Shown here: positions 16,387 through 24,855 of the stretch, piece after piece
Numbering within the stretch: position 1 is the stretch's first letter
Layout: the number at the start of each line of letters is the position of its first letter
The notes under the pieces: model-generated
The model's input: the letters and a program-made list of their open reading frames with translations, nothing else
Database searches by the model: none
What the model was told of the DNA's origin: nothing
Program-made: the position numbers and the translations under genes
DNA from: Polaromonas sp.
Lineage (GTDB): Bacteria > Pseudomonadota > Gammaproteobacteria > Burkholderiales > Burkholderiaceae_C
Assembly: GCA_023259235.1 (NCBI GenBank)
Contig: JAHFQQ010000002.1
Coordinates: 1-35,107 of the forward strand
Reading direction: 5' to 3'
DNA length: 35,107 nucleotides

Positions 16387-17662
16387 GCGTCAGCACATCG
16401 GTGAGATAGGCCATCGGTTCGATGTTGTTCATCTTGGCCGTCTGAATCAAACTCATGATGTCGGCGGCGCGCGCGCCTGCGGCCAGGCTGCCACTGAAGA
16501 GCCAATTCTTGCGCCCCAGCGCCCATGGCCGAATCTGGTTCTCGATGCGGTTGTTGGCGTCGCCCGCACCCGACGCAAACAAGGCCTTATACCCCCCGTA
16601 ATCGTCCACCACCAGGTGACCACTCCAACGCTTTATCTTGGGCGGATCATCGACCTTTTGATTGATCCGACGCCTTGGAGGCTCAAACTGCAGGAAGTCC
16701 CTGGCATGCGCACCACTGCGCCCCTCCTTGATCTGGTACACCACCGCGTCAACGGTTTCATGTGCGCCCGTGGCATAGGCCCAGATTTAGCCACGCGTCT
16801 TCTCGCCCTTGCGCGCCAGTATCGTGATGGGAGACTCGTCGGCATGCAGCACCTGGGCTCGCAATAATTGGGTCTTGAGCGCCTGTGCAATCGGTGCCAG
16901 CGCAGCCCCGCAGGCGCCCACCCAATCGGCCAGGGTCGAACTGCTGAGTTGAATACCGGCACGCTCGTAAATCTCACCCTGGCGGTACAGCGGCAAATGG
17001 TCGTCATACTTGGCGATCAGCACCTGGGCCAGCAAGCGCGCCGTGGGGATGCCTCCATCGATGATCTGCGTGGCAACAGCCTCTTGGCGCAGATGGGCGC
17101 AGCACTTGCAGGCCCACACGCCACGGATGTGGCGCTCCACCCGGAACTCGCCTGGCACATAGTCCAGCCGCTCAGAGACGTCCTGGCTGATGCGGCTTAA
17201 TGGATTGCCGCAGCCACAGGTGGTGTTCTCTGGCTCATGGGCAATGTCCACGCGGGCAAAGTTGGCGGGCAGTGGCTGGCGCGTGGGACGAGCCTTGGGC
17301 GTAGCAGGCGTGGTTTTGATGCCCAGTTGGGCCAACTGCTGCATGGCCGCACCCAGGTCCTCTGCATTGGCCTCCTCAAACAGCTTGGCTTGCACGGCGT
17401 CCATGGCTTCGGTCTTGGCACCAAAGCGCAGGTGGCGCAGCAGGCGAATCTCCACAGTGAGGGCGTCAATCCTGGCTTGACGCAGTTGGAGTTCGGATTG
17501 CAGTTGGGATTCGTGATGGGTGCTGTGTTTTGCATCCTGCGCAATGCGCTCCATGAGGCTTTTCGCCAGCGTGCGCAGAGTGCTTGGGTCCATGCCATCA
17601 AGGGCGCTGACGTCATGCGACACAGTGGCTGCAAATGGTGTGGATGAAGGCTCCAAGGGCAT
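16384..17662 (-). pseudogene. IS66-family transposase (TnpC), broken
   Basis: The N-terminal part (from ATG at 17662) shows the IS66 leucine-rich start, the LRFGAKTEAMD region, the zinc-binding CGCGNPL...WACKCCAH segment, the DHLPLYRQGEIYERAGIQLSSSTLADW core and the first catalytic Asp (HADESP). A TAA at 16787-16789 then interrupts the frame. The same frame resumes with VDAVVYQIKEGRSGAHARDFL, VVDDYGGYKALF and the IS66 C-terminal block NNRIENQIRPWALGRKNWLF. It ends in YLTDVLTRL at a sharp junction with istA. A TnpC of this type normally runs several more residues. No tnpA/tnpB is present. Confidence 0.8.
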
Positions 17663-17690
17663 GCGAGCAATTGTGCAAAACACCAAGAGA

Positions 17691-17722
17691 AAGGGCAATT
17701 GGTGGATGCACCAATTGCCCTT
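17691..17722. repeat. Perfect 14-bp stem-loop before the IS66 transposase
   Basis: AAGGGCAATTGGTG and its exact complement (17691-17704, 17709-17722) surround GATG. It lies 29 bases upstream of the tnpC start on the minus strand. It may block transcription entering the element, or mark an IS junction. Confidence 0.6.
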
Positions 17723-17773
17723 GTTTGCTCTGTATTGACGTGTTGTTTTACGTCATGGATAACAATGACCTCG

Positions 17774-18109
17774 CTTGCAGCTCTCAAGGGTTGACATTCC
17801 ATCCTTGTCAAGTTTGCGCCGCCAGACTATGACCTGGTTGGAATTGCGGATGTCGTAGATCGCGGCCACCTGACGGCTCGAAAGCTATTCCCGTTCTTGG
17901 TGGGACAGCACCTACAGCTTGAATTGCGCGCTGTAGATGCTGTGCTTGGGTCGCAAGCCGTCGATACCATGCAGCCGGTAGTGGCTCACCCAGGTGCGAA
18001 CCTTCTCCTCGGACACCGACCAGCGCCGTGCCAGCAGCTTCGCTCCGCCGTCACCGGCCAAAAAGCTCTTGACTACCTTGAGCTTGAACGCCGTTTCGTA
18101 CTTTGCCAT
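17774..18109 (-). pseudogene. IS3-family OrfA remnant with two in-frame TAG codons
   Basis: From ATG 18109 the frame reads MAKYETAFKLKVVKSFLAGD, a helix-turn-helix (GAKLLARRWSVSEEKVRTWVSHYRLHG) and LRPKHSIYSAQFKL, then TAG. After the stop the same frame continues VLSHQERE-TAG-LSSRQVAAIYDIRNSNQVIVWRRKLDKDG, which is typical OrfA second-HTH sequence. Both TAG codons sit where I would expect Gln. The gene is decayed by point changes rather than deleted; orfB is absent. Confidence 0.75.
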
Positions 18110-18304
18110 GAAACCCCCTTGAAGTTCGTCCAACTTCTGGGGGTCAGTTCAAACCCGGGGCGATTCAAACTGCTGAATATCGTTGCCCGAATTCGCCGGG
18201 GTGATGGAGTCGCGTTCGGGGTTGAGAGTGGCCGCGCCCAGCGGTGACCTGTGACGATCAGCCACCGCGCCAGCGGTTTAGTTCAGCGTGCATTGCGCCG
18301 AGGT

Positions 18305-18406
18305 ATGAGATTGTGCTTTAACCTGACAAATAGTCCGGCTTATGGACTTTTATTTCCAATACACGCTGCAATAGCGCCTTGCTTTTCTGTCAGAGCAGAT
18401 TAGTAT
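18305..18406 (+). repeat. Right copy of about 110-bp imperfect inverted repeat
   Basis: This is the reverse complement of 15045-15155; see that entry. It lies just outside the IS3 right end and before the SsuA/NMT1-type transporter operon. Homology stops at ACCT near 18305 on the inner side. Confidence 0.85.
18331..18349 (+). promoter_or_regulatory. Operator-like site in right inverted repeat
   Basis: TAGTCCGGC-T-TATGGACTT has a perfect right half of the consensus AAnTCCATA-A-TATGGACTT and a weaker left half. It ends 168 bases before the downstream binding-protein start, the same distance as its mirror copy. Confidence 0.45.
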
Positions 18407-18452
18407 TAGGAAAAAAATTCATAGCGATGATGAATATTTCAAAATAATCAAT

Positions 18453-18471
18453 GTATCCATAATATGGAATA
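18453..18471 (+). promoter_or_regulatory. Operator palindrome before the SsuA/NMT1-type operon
   Basis: GTATCCATA-A-TATGGAATA contains the perfect 13-bp palindrome TCCATA-A-TATGGA found also before ubiX. It sits 46-64 bases before the start codon, a position fit for an IclR-type activator or repressor. Confidence 0.7.
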
Positions 18472-18516
18472 TTTTCTATGGTACTTGTGATTCATATTAA
18501 CTAAAAGGTGGAGACA

Positions 18517-19584
18517 ATGGCTATGTTGCGCACTACTGTGCTTGGATTGACGTTATCACTGTTTTGCTTGGGAGCCAGCGCTCAAGCCAACAAGCTTGGC
18601 GTCGCTGCCGAGCTGATACCTATTCGGGCCGGCGTCGTTAATTCGAGCAGCGATGCGGGTTTTTTCATCGCAGACAAAAAGGGGTATTTCCGCGACGAGG
18701 GATTGGCCGTTAGCTTCACGCCGTTCAACTCGGCAGCGAAGATGGTGGCGCCGCTTGGCGCGGGCCAACTGGACGTGGGCGGGGGATCAACGTCGGCAGG
18801 GCTTTACAACGCAATCGCGCGCGGCATCAATATCAAGATCGTCGCCGATAAGGGTTCAACGCCTCCAGGATATGGGTACCAGCCACTTCTGGTGCGCAAG
18901 GATCTGGTCGACAGCGGGCGCTTCAAGAGTTTGAAGGATTTGAAAGGCATGAAGATCGCAGGTAGCGCGCCGGGCAGCGCGTCGACGTCGACGCTTAACG
19001 AAATCCTGGAAAAGGCGGGACTCAAGACCGCCGACGTTGAGCGCGTTTACCTGGGATTTCCCCAGCACGTGATGGCTTTGCAGAACAAAGCGGTGGACGC
19101 AGCGTTGACCACCGAACCGTCCGCCACCATGGCAGTGCAAAGCGGCGCGGCGGTGCGGTTCATCGGCGACGATGAGGTCTATCCGAATCATCAGCTTGCC
19201 GTGGTGCTCTATTCGGGACCGTTCGCCCGGGAAAAGCCGGAGGCGGCTCGCCGCTTCATGCGCGCTTACCTGCGCGGCGTGCGCGACTATAACGACGCCT
19301 TGAAGGATGGCAAGCTTGCCGGGGCAAACGCTGCGGAGGTCATTTCTATTCTCACGGAAGATACACATATTAAGGATCCGGCCGTGTTCCGGGCCATGAC
19401 GCCAAACGGCTGCAATCCGAACGGGCTCGTCAACATGTCCAGTCTGGAGAAGGACTTGCAGTTCTACAAGGAAGAGGGACTGATCAAGGGCCAGGTGAGC
19501 GTCACGCAGGCTGTGGACAATACATTCGTCGAGATGGCGTTAAAGGATCTAGGACCCTATCAGAGGAAGAGGGCTGACCAGTGA
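18517..19584 (+). CDS. SsuA/THI5/NMT1-type ABC transporter substrate-binding protein
   Basis: This is a periplasmic binding protein of the nitrate/sulfonate/taurine class (type II fold), 355 residues. The signal peptide is MAMLRTTVLGLTLSLFCLG ending ASA, and the mature part has SSDAGFFIADKKGYFRDEGLAV, typical of NMT1-like proteins. AAGGTGG lies five bases before the ATG at 18517, which I prefer to the GTG at 18508. It is first in an operon with an ATPase, a permease and a UbiD-type decarboxylase, so the ligand is probably an aromatic or heteroaromatic carboxylate handled by that enzyme. The ligand itself is not shown by the sequence. Confidence 0.9.
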   Translation: MAMLRTTVLGLTLSLFCLGASAQANKLGVAAELIPIRAGVVNSSSDAGFFIADKKGYFRDEGLAVSFTPFNSAAKMVAPLGAGQLDVGGGSTSAGLYNAIARGINIKIVADKGSTPPGYGYQPLLVRKDLVDSGRFKSLKDLKGMKIAGSAPGSASTSTLNEILEKAGLKTADVERVYLGFPQHVMALQNKAVDAALTTEPSATMAVQSGAAVRFIGDDEVYPNHQLAVVLYSGPFAREKPEAARRFMRAYLRGVRDYNDALKDGKLAGANAAEVISILTEDTHIKDPAVFRAMTPNGCNPNGLVNMSSLEKDLQFYKEEGLIKGQVSVTQAVDNTFVEMALKDLGPYQRKRADQ

Positions 19585-20423
19585 GTGACCTTTCAATGCA
19601 GAGCACGTTGGTGCAGAGCGGGGACTTGTCGACGAAAATCCGGATCAGTAACCTCAGCAAAGTATTCCAGACGCGGCGCGGGCCGTTCGTTGCCCTTGAT
19701 AACGTGTCCATCGACATTCCGGTGGGCTGCTTCTTCACAATTGTCGGACCCAGCGGCTGTGGCAAGACAACTCTGTTACGGATATTGGGTGGACTCGAGG
19801 CGCCGTCGAGTGGCAGCTTCGAGATCGTGCATGCCGGCACGGACCGGCCGCAGAATTCGATGGTGTTCCAGGGCGACTCCCTCTTTCCGTGGATGACGGT
19901 TTGGCAAAACGCGGCATACGGACTAGCGATGCGGCATCGGCCTGCTGCCGAAATCCAGGAGATTGTCGGTCATTATCTTGCGAGAACCGGGCTGACGCAC
20001 TTTGCCGATACATATCCGCACCAGTTGTCAGGCGGTATGCGCCAGCGCGTGTCGATTGCACGGGCCTTTGCTAACGATCCGGACATTTTGCTGATGGACG
20101 AACCGTTCTCTGCACTGGATGAGCAGAACAAGCTTCTGCTTCAGCACGAATTACTGCGCATCTGGGAAGAAACCCGCAAGACGGTTTTGTTCATCACTCA
20201 CAGCGTGGATGAAGCGGTCACGCTCGGCGATCGCGTTATGGTGATGAGTGCACATCCGGGCAAGGCCAAGATGATCCTGGATGTGCCCTTTGAACGTCCA
20301 CGCGACGTGCTTGAACTGCGGGCGCACCAAGAATACGGAGAGCTTGTGTACAAAATTTGGGGCGAGTTGCGCGGAGAAGTGCTGCGTGCCCGTGCCCAGG
20401 ACGAGAAGGGAACACGGTCATGA
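19581..20423 (+). CDS. ABC transporter ATP-binding protein (nitrate/sulfonate type)
   Basis: This is the ATPase of the same importer, 280 residues. Walker A is GPSGCGKTT (about residues 53-61), signature LSGGMRQR, Walker B ILLMDEPFSALD, and the switch His is in LFITHSVDEAV. The GTG start overlaps the stop of the binding-protein gene (GTGA), so the two are coupled; an ATG five codons later is the alternative. The stop overlaps the permease start by ATGA. Confidence 0.92.
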   Translation: MSDLSMQSTLVQSGDLSTKIRISNLSKVFQTRRGPFVALDNVSIDIPVGCFFTIVGPSGCGKTTLLRILGGLEAPSSGSFEIVHAGTDRPQNSMVFQGDSLFPWMTVWQNAAYGLAMRHRPAAEIQEIVGHYLARTGLTHFADTYPHQLSGGMRQRVSIARAFANDPDILLMDEPFSALDEQNKLLLQHELLRIWEETRKTVLFITHSVDEAVTLGDRVMVMSAHPGKAKMILDVPFERPRDVLELRAHQEYGELVYKIWGELRGEVLRARAQDEKGTRS

Positions 20424-21229
20424 ATGTCGCAAAGAAGGCCCGGTTTGCTGAAGCACGGAGGAAATTATGGTCTGCCAGAAACCGTGATCGGCTCATCAGT
20501 GTTGCCTCTCCTGCAATACTGATCGCCCTGTGGGAGTTGTGCGCGCGCGTCGGCCTGCTCGATACCCGCTTCTTTCCCGCACCATCACAAGTGGGCGGTG
20601 TGCTGGTGACCCTAATTAAATCAGGAGAGCTGTGGACCAACACCGCAGCCAGTTTGATGCGGCTGTTTTGGGGCCTGTTACTGGGCGGTATCCCAGCGAT
20701 CCTTCTGGGCATTGCCATGGGCTTGTATCGGCCCGTCCGTGCTGTGTTCGAGCCATTAGTGGACGCTACCTATCCCATTCCCAAGAGCGCGATCTTGCCA
20801 CTGATATTGCTTATCTTCGGCTTGGGCGAAGCGTCGAAGATCGTGATGGTAGCTATCGGCGTGTTCTATCCGGTTTTGATCAACGCAGCGGCCGGAGTGA
20901 TGGAGATACCCAAAATATATTTGGACGTTGGTCACAATTTCAAGGCCAGCCGGTGGCAGGTTTTTCGCACTATCGCCTTACCTGGTGCGTTGCCACTGAT
21001 CATGACGGGGGTCAAGCTGGGCGTTGGACTGGGGTTGATCCTGATTGCGATTGCGGAAATGGTAGGGGCAAAAAGCGGTCTCGGGTTCATGATCTGGAAC
21101 GCTTGGGAAATTCTCGAGGTGGAAAAAATGTATGTGGGCCTAATCGTTATAGCCCTGCTGGGATTTGTATTTTCACTTGCACTCACCGAGTTCGAACGTT
21201 GGTTGGTGCCATGGAAATTGGCCCGTTAG
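20420..21229 (+). CDS. ABC transporter permease (SsuC/TauC type)
   Basis: This is an inner-membrane permease of 269 residues with about six hydrophobic segments. The conserved cytoplasmic EAA loop appears in GHNFKASRWQVFRTIALPGALPLIMTGVKLG. The start is the ATG at 20420, overlapping the ATPase stop by ATGA; the longer frame from 20357 overlaps coding sequence and is not used. The C-terminus (ALTEFERWLVPWK) is typical. The decarboxylase follows after 69 bases with its own ribosome binding site. Confidence 0.92.
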   Translation: MNVAKKARFAEARRKLWSARNRDRLISVASPAILIALWELCARVGLLDTRFFPAPSQVGGVLVTLIKSGELWTNTAASLMRLFWGLLLGGIPAILLGIAMGLYRPVRAVFEPLVDATYPIPKSAILPLILLIFGLGEASKIVMVAIGVFYPVLINAAAGVMEIPKIYLDVGHNFKASRWQVFRTIALPGALPLIMTGVKLGVGLGLILIAIAEMVGAKSGLGFMIWNAWEILEVEKMYVGLIVIALLGFVFSLALTEFERWLVPWKLAR

Positions 21230-21298
21230 GAAATCATTTTTTATTATAAATTGCCGGGCTCTCGGAACTGTCTGGCAGCAACCCTAGGAGAAACTAAA

Positions 21299-22798
21299 GT
21301 GAATGACAATGCGATAAAGAAGGTGCTGAACGTCGCTGACGGGAAGTCGCGGCAGGATTGCCATATTGCGTACGAAGATCTGCGTGGATGGATCGCCGAG
21401 GCGGAGAAACTGGGCGAGCTGAAAGTGGTGAAAGGTGCATCATGGCAGCAGGAAATAGGCATGGCCGCAGATCTGGTGATGCACTCCGATACCGCGCCTT
21501 GTGTAGTCTTCGACGAAGTGCCGGGTTGCGAGAAGGGCCATCGCGTCCTTGTCAACTTCTTCGGCGGCAGCCGTAAAAACATGACGCTTGGATTTCCGGC
21601 CGAATACAGTCGTCTCGAGTTGTCCCAGGCGTTCCTGGAAGCCAATCTGCGTGGTATGGAGCCGATCCCGCACGAGATAGTTGAGGATGGCCCGATCTTT
21701 GAAAATATTCTGATGGGCGACGACATCGATATCACAAAATTCCCCACGCCGCAGTGGCATGCGCACGATGGTGGCCGCTACATCGGCACTGGCAGCTACA
21801 ACATCACCAAGGATCCGGACGAAAACTGGCTCAATGCTGGCACCTACCGTGTCATGATCCATGACAAGAAGACTGTTGGCTACTACATCTCACCCGGCAA
21901 GCACGGCCGGATCCATCGTGACAAATACGAGGCGCTTGGCAAACCTATGCCGACCGCGATTGTGATTGGCGGCGATCCACTGACATTCCTCATGGCTTGC
22001 ACCGAAGTGCCGTACGGCGTGAGTGAGTTCGATATCGTGGGGGCGTTGCGTGGCAGAGCGACAAAGATGGTACGCGGCAAGGTCACGGGTCTACCAATTC
22101 CCGCAAACGCCGAACTCGTGATCGAAGGCTACGTGCATCCGACCGCGCGCAGGAAGGAAGGGCCATTCGGCGAATGGACTGGTTATTACGCGAGCGACGT
22201 GCGGGAGGAGCCAATTCTTGAGATCAAGGCCATCTACCACCGCAACAATCCGATTATTCTTGGTTGTCCCCCGCTCTGCCCGCCGGACGAGATGGCCCGT
22301 TACCGAGCCGTTGTACGCTCTGCCCTGCTCAAGCAGGAAATCGAAAAGGCTGGAGTGCCAGACATCACCGCCGCATGGTGCCATGAGGCTGGAGGTGCGC
22401 GTATGTTGCTCGCCATCTCGATGAAGCAGCGTTATCCCGGTCACGTCAAGCAGGTCGGGCACATTGCCAGCCAGTGCCACGTGGGTGCCTACGCCGGCAA
22501 GTACGTGGTGGTGGTGGACGACGACGTGGACGCGTCCAACCTGGAGGAGGTGATGTGGGCGATGACGACGCGTTCAGATCCGGCCACCTCGATCGATATC
22601 ATCACCAACTGCTGGAGCACGCCACTCGACCCCCGGCTAACTCCGGAGGATAGGGAGAAAGGTAACTTCACTAATTCGAGAGCGATCATCGATGCCTGCA
22701 GGCCGTTTCACTGGCGCGATAAGTTTCCGCTGGTCAATCGCCTCAGCCCTGAGGACTTGCGTCAGGCGCGCCAGAAGTTCGGCTATCTGCTCGGCTGA
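21299..22798 (+). CDS. UbiD-family prenyl-FMN-dependent decarboxylase (canonical active site)
   Basis: UbiD-family enzymes decarboxylate (or carboxylate) aromatic or unsaturated acids using prenylated FMN made by UbiX. The start is GTG 21299 with AGGAG eight bases upstream, giving 499 residues. All key residues align with the family: Asn179 and Arg184 in NAGTYR, His202, Glu243 in VSEFD, and the Glu pair 287/292 in KEGPFGEW. It closes an operon with an SsuA/NMT1-type importer, which suggests import followed by decarboxylation. The substrate is unknown. It is too unlike ubiquinone-pathway context (no ubi genes) to call UbiD itself. Confidence 0.9.
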   Translation: MNDNAIKKVLNVADGKSRQDCHIAYEDLRGWIAEAEKLGELKVVKGASWQQEIGMAADLVMHSDTAPCVVFDEVPGCEKGHRVLVNFFGGSRKNMTLGFPAEYSRLELSQAFLEANLRGMEPIPHEIVEDGPIFENILMGDDIDITKFPTPQWHAHDGGRYIGTGSYNITKDPDENWLNAGTYRVMIHDKKTVGYYISPGKHGRIHRDKYEALGKPMPTAIVIGGDPLTFLMACTEVPYGVSEFDIVGALRGRATKMVRGKVTGLPIPANAELVIEGYVHPTARRKEGPFGEWTGYYASDVREEPILEIKAIYHRNNPIILGCPPLCPPDEMARYRAVVRSALLKQEIEKAGVPDITAAWCHEAGGARMLLAISMKQRYPGHVKQVGHIASQCHVGAYAGKYVVVVDDDVDASNLEEVMWAMTTRSDPATSIDIITNCWSTPLDPRLTPEDREKGNFTNSRAIIDACRPFHWRDKFPLVNRLSPEDLRQARQKFGYLLG

Positions 22799-22865
22799 GA
22801 CAGGCGTTGATGCATGAATAGGAACGGAACGGAATTCGGTTTTCTGGCGAATATGAGGTAACCGC

Positions 22866-23970
22866 AATGGCGGTCGCCACGTGCGTCTTGCCCGTGCCGG
22901 ACCCGCCGATGAGAACCGCGTTTTGCGCCGTCTCGGTGAACTCCAGTGTGCTCAATTGGTTGACCAACATCTTGTCCACCCTGGAACTCTCGAAGTCAAA
23001 GCCCGCCAGGGCACGGTGTGGTGGAAACTTGGCCGCTTTCATTTTGTGGCGTACCGATGCAAACGCGCGTGGTTCGTTTTCGGGTCGCAGCAAATGTTCG
23101 ATCAACCAGCGCGAGGTTTTTATGCCCACGTCGTTTGGTTTGCCCTCGCACGTTGTCAATTTATCCAGGCCCCGGCCATGCCGTGCGGGCGCAACTCCTT
23201 GAGCTCGGTGCTGATATCACAACGCGTGGGTGATTTCCACCATGGCTTCACCAAGCAGGCTGTCGTAGCAGCCTGTGTCGGCCACTGGCAGCTCTTTGAG
23301 TTGCAGGGTGCTCTCAACGCTCTGGGGCAGCTCGCTGCGTTCAGACGCGCCAATACGTTGAGGACGTGTTCGGTGCTGAGTACCCCAGATTCAATGACCA
23401 ATTCCACCGCCTCCAGCACCGCCTCCAGGCCGTGACTGGAGACGCAATTGAGCACTTGGGCCATGATTTTGCCACCCCCCGTCGTGACGCATCAGCCCAT
23501 GGCGCAAACGCAGCAATGGCATCGACGCATTGGCAAAGGGAGCCCCGTTTCTCAGGGCGCCGGGGTTGCGCTGTATCAGTGCGATGGAGTGTTGCCATTC
23601 ATAGCAGATGTGACCCCGGTCGGCCAGGTGCTCATGGCTGGGCACGATGGCCTCGTCGCTGGCGATCTCAACCCGGCTGGGGTACAGCCGGGTGCTCGCA
23701 CGCTGGCCTGCCAATTCACACGGCACCGAACAACGGTTGCGGGCCACCACCACCAGGCAGGTGCTTGCTGCCTTGGCTGAGCGCTTCACGTAGCCATCAA
23801 ACGCCGTCGGCATGGGCAAAGCTGCTCTATTTGCGGCTCTGCAAATCGATCCAGATGCGCCGACGGCTGTCCTGCACATTCTTCTCGACAACGCCGTTCT
23901 CGCCAGCCACTGGCGACGTTACAGAAATCAGCGCCAAACAGATGGTGTGATCACATGACGGCAAAGCGGG
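22866..23970 (-). mobile_element. IS21-family remnant: decayed istA end and truncated istB
   Basis: Reading the minus strand, 23970 to about 23165 holds istA pieces broken by frameshifts: HLFGADFCNVASGW, then VEKNVQDSRRRIWID, then FDGYVKRSAKAASTCLVVVARN through WQHSIALIQRNPGALRNGAPF, then MAQVLNCVSSHGLEAVLEAVELV. From about 23220 istB begins (CDISTELKELRPHGMAGAW) with a frameshift near 23160, continues with Walker A GGSGTGKTH, and stops abruptly after VATAIAV near 22866. It is a different, older copy of the IS21 type at 15268-16386 and in the same orientation. No ends are recognisable. Confidence 0.8.
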
Positions 23971-24033
23971 CATAGACAGTTCCCCAAACGTGTTCACCGC
24001 ACTAAATGGGTCCCAGATATTCCGTTCCCTTGA

Positions 24034-24561
24034 TCACTGCACGCCCTGGCTGCCCCTGCACACAACAACCTTGTCAAGGCAGGCCGCTAGCCAGAAGCTA
24101 TAAGCGTCCGGATTTTGCTTCACATCCGCACCCAACTTCGTCATCTCCATCCATTTCCAATCATCAGCCTCGTTTCGGTTAAGCGCCGGCACCCCGTCAT
24201 AGCGGCCAAAAAAGACGTGGTCATACTCGTGCTCGATTAGACGATTCATGAAGGTCGCCCGGTACATGAAGCTGAAGGCCTTCGAAAGTTCACACTCAAC
24301 GCCCATTTCCTCCCGTAACCGCCGACTTGCAGCGCTGATGCTGTCCTCCTCAGGACGCGGATGGCCACAACACGTGTTGCTCCAAAGCCCCCCCGAGTGG
24401 TACTTGGTAGACGCTCGCTGCTGCAGCAACAGCCGATTGTCGGCATCAAAGACGAAAACGGAAACAGCGCGATGCAATTTTCCGCTCCGGTGAGCGGACA
24501 TCTTGCCAGCAACACCGGTTACGTTGTCACTCACGTCCACCAATACAACTTGTTCTTCCAC
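24034..24561 (-). CDS. idi: Isopentenyl-diphosphate delta-isomerase, type I
   Basis: This enzyme interconverts isopentenyl and dimethylallyl diphosphate. The 175-residue Nudix-fold protein has the catalytic Cys65 in NTCCGHP, the catalytic Glu112 in EHEYDHVFF, and the Nudix-like helix SAASRRLREEMGVE. The GTG at 24561 is the likely start; the N-terminus EEQVVLVDVSDNVTG fits the family, while the next Met would remove it. Betaproteobacteria make both isomers by the MEP pathway and often lack idi. Its place here, divergent from the IclR gene and near ubiX, suggests a supply of dimethylallyl phosphate for prenyl-FMN; that link is inference. Confidence 0.92.
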   Translation of the reverse strand: MEEQVVLVDVSDNVTGVAGKMSAHRSGKLHRAVSVFVFDADNRLLLQQRASTKYHSGGLWSNTCCGHPRPEEDSISAASRRLREEMGVECELSKAFSFMYRATFMNRLIEHEYDHVFFGRYDGVPALNRNEADDWKWMEMTKLGADVKQNPDAYSFWLAACLDKVVVCRGSQGVQ

Positions 24562-24706
24562 AGGTCACCACCCCAAAAATGAAGCCAATTTGGCGCCCCT
24601 AAACCTCAGAATATCCAGCCAAATAACAACTGAACCACTAACACTCGTTCTTCGGATCTGCCGCGTCAACATTGGTTGATGTGGACCAGGAGAATCTCCT
24701 AAATAT

Positions 24707-24725
24707 AAGTCCAATATATGGACAA
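24707..24725. promoter_or_regulatory. Operator palindrome in the idi-iclR gap
   Basis: AAGTCCAAT-A-TATGGACAA fits the consensus AAnTCCATA-A-TATGGACTT with two internal changes. It is 146 bases from the idi start and 131 from iclR. On the idi side it is followed by AACCAATGTTGA (24677-24666, minus strand), which recurs in the same order before ubiX. AGGAGA-A-TCTCCT (24688-24700) is a further small palindrome beside it. Confidence 0.6.
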
Positions 24726-24817
24726 AATATCCTGATACATTAAATCATATTCAATCTAAAGCTGGCGACTAGTCTATCAATATATGTTTGTGTTGACAAG
24801 AAAGGTACAAGTGCAAT

Positions 24818-24836
24818 AATGTCATATTATGGACGC
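24818..24836. promoter_or_regulatory. Second operator-like site, just before iclR
   Basis: AATGTCATA-T-TATGGACGC matches the consensus right half well and the left half partly. It ends 19 bases before the iclR start, a position suited to autorepression. Confidence 0.45.
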
Positions 24837-24855
24837 TTGAATAAGAAACCTCTCT

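Larger units (their letters stand above)
15200..18167. mobile_element. Decayed IS3-family element carrying nested IS21/IS66 pieces
   Basis: The ends are 40-bp imperfect inverted repeats (15200-15239 and 18128-18167). Each begins TGAATCGCCCCGGG, then TGAACTGAC, one variable base, and CCCAGAAGTT. A degenerate IS3-type orfA starts 19 bases inside the right end. The orfB gene is gone. Between the ends lie an IS21 end, an intact istB, the last codons of istA, and a broken IS66 transposase. The unit cannot move as an IS3, but istB is still open. Confidence 0.7.

Noticed and set aside
15467..16744. A continuous 425-codon ORF
   Set aside because: It joins an IS66 C-terminus, out-of-frame istA sequence and full istB; the family start of IstB is at 16294, so the fusion is an accident of frame.
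16025..16867. A 280-codon plus-strand ORF
   Set aside because: Antisense to istB and the IS66 fragment.
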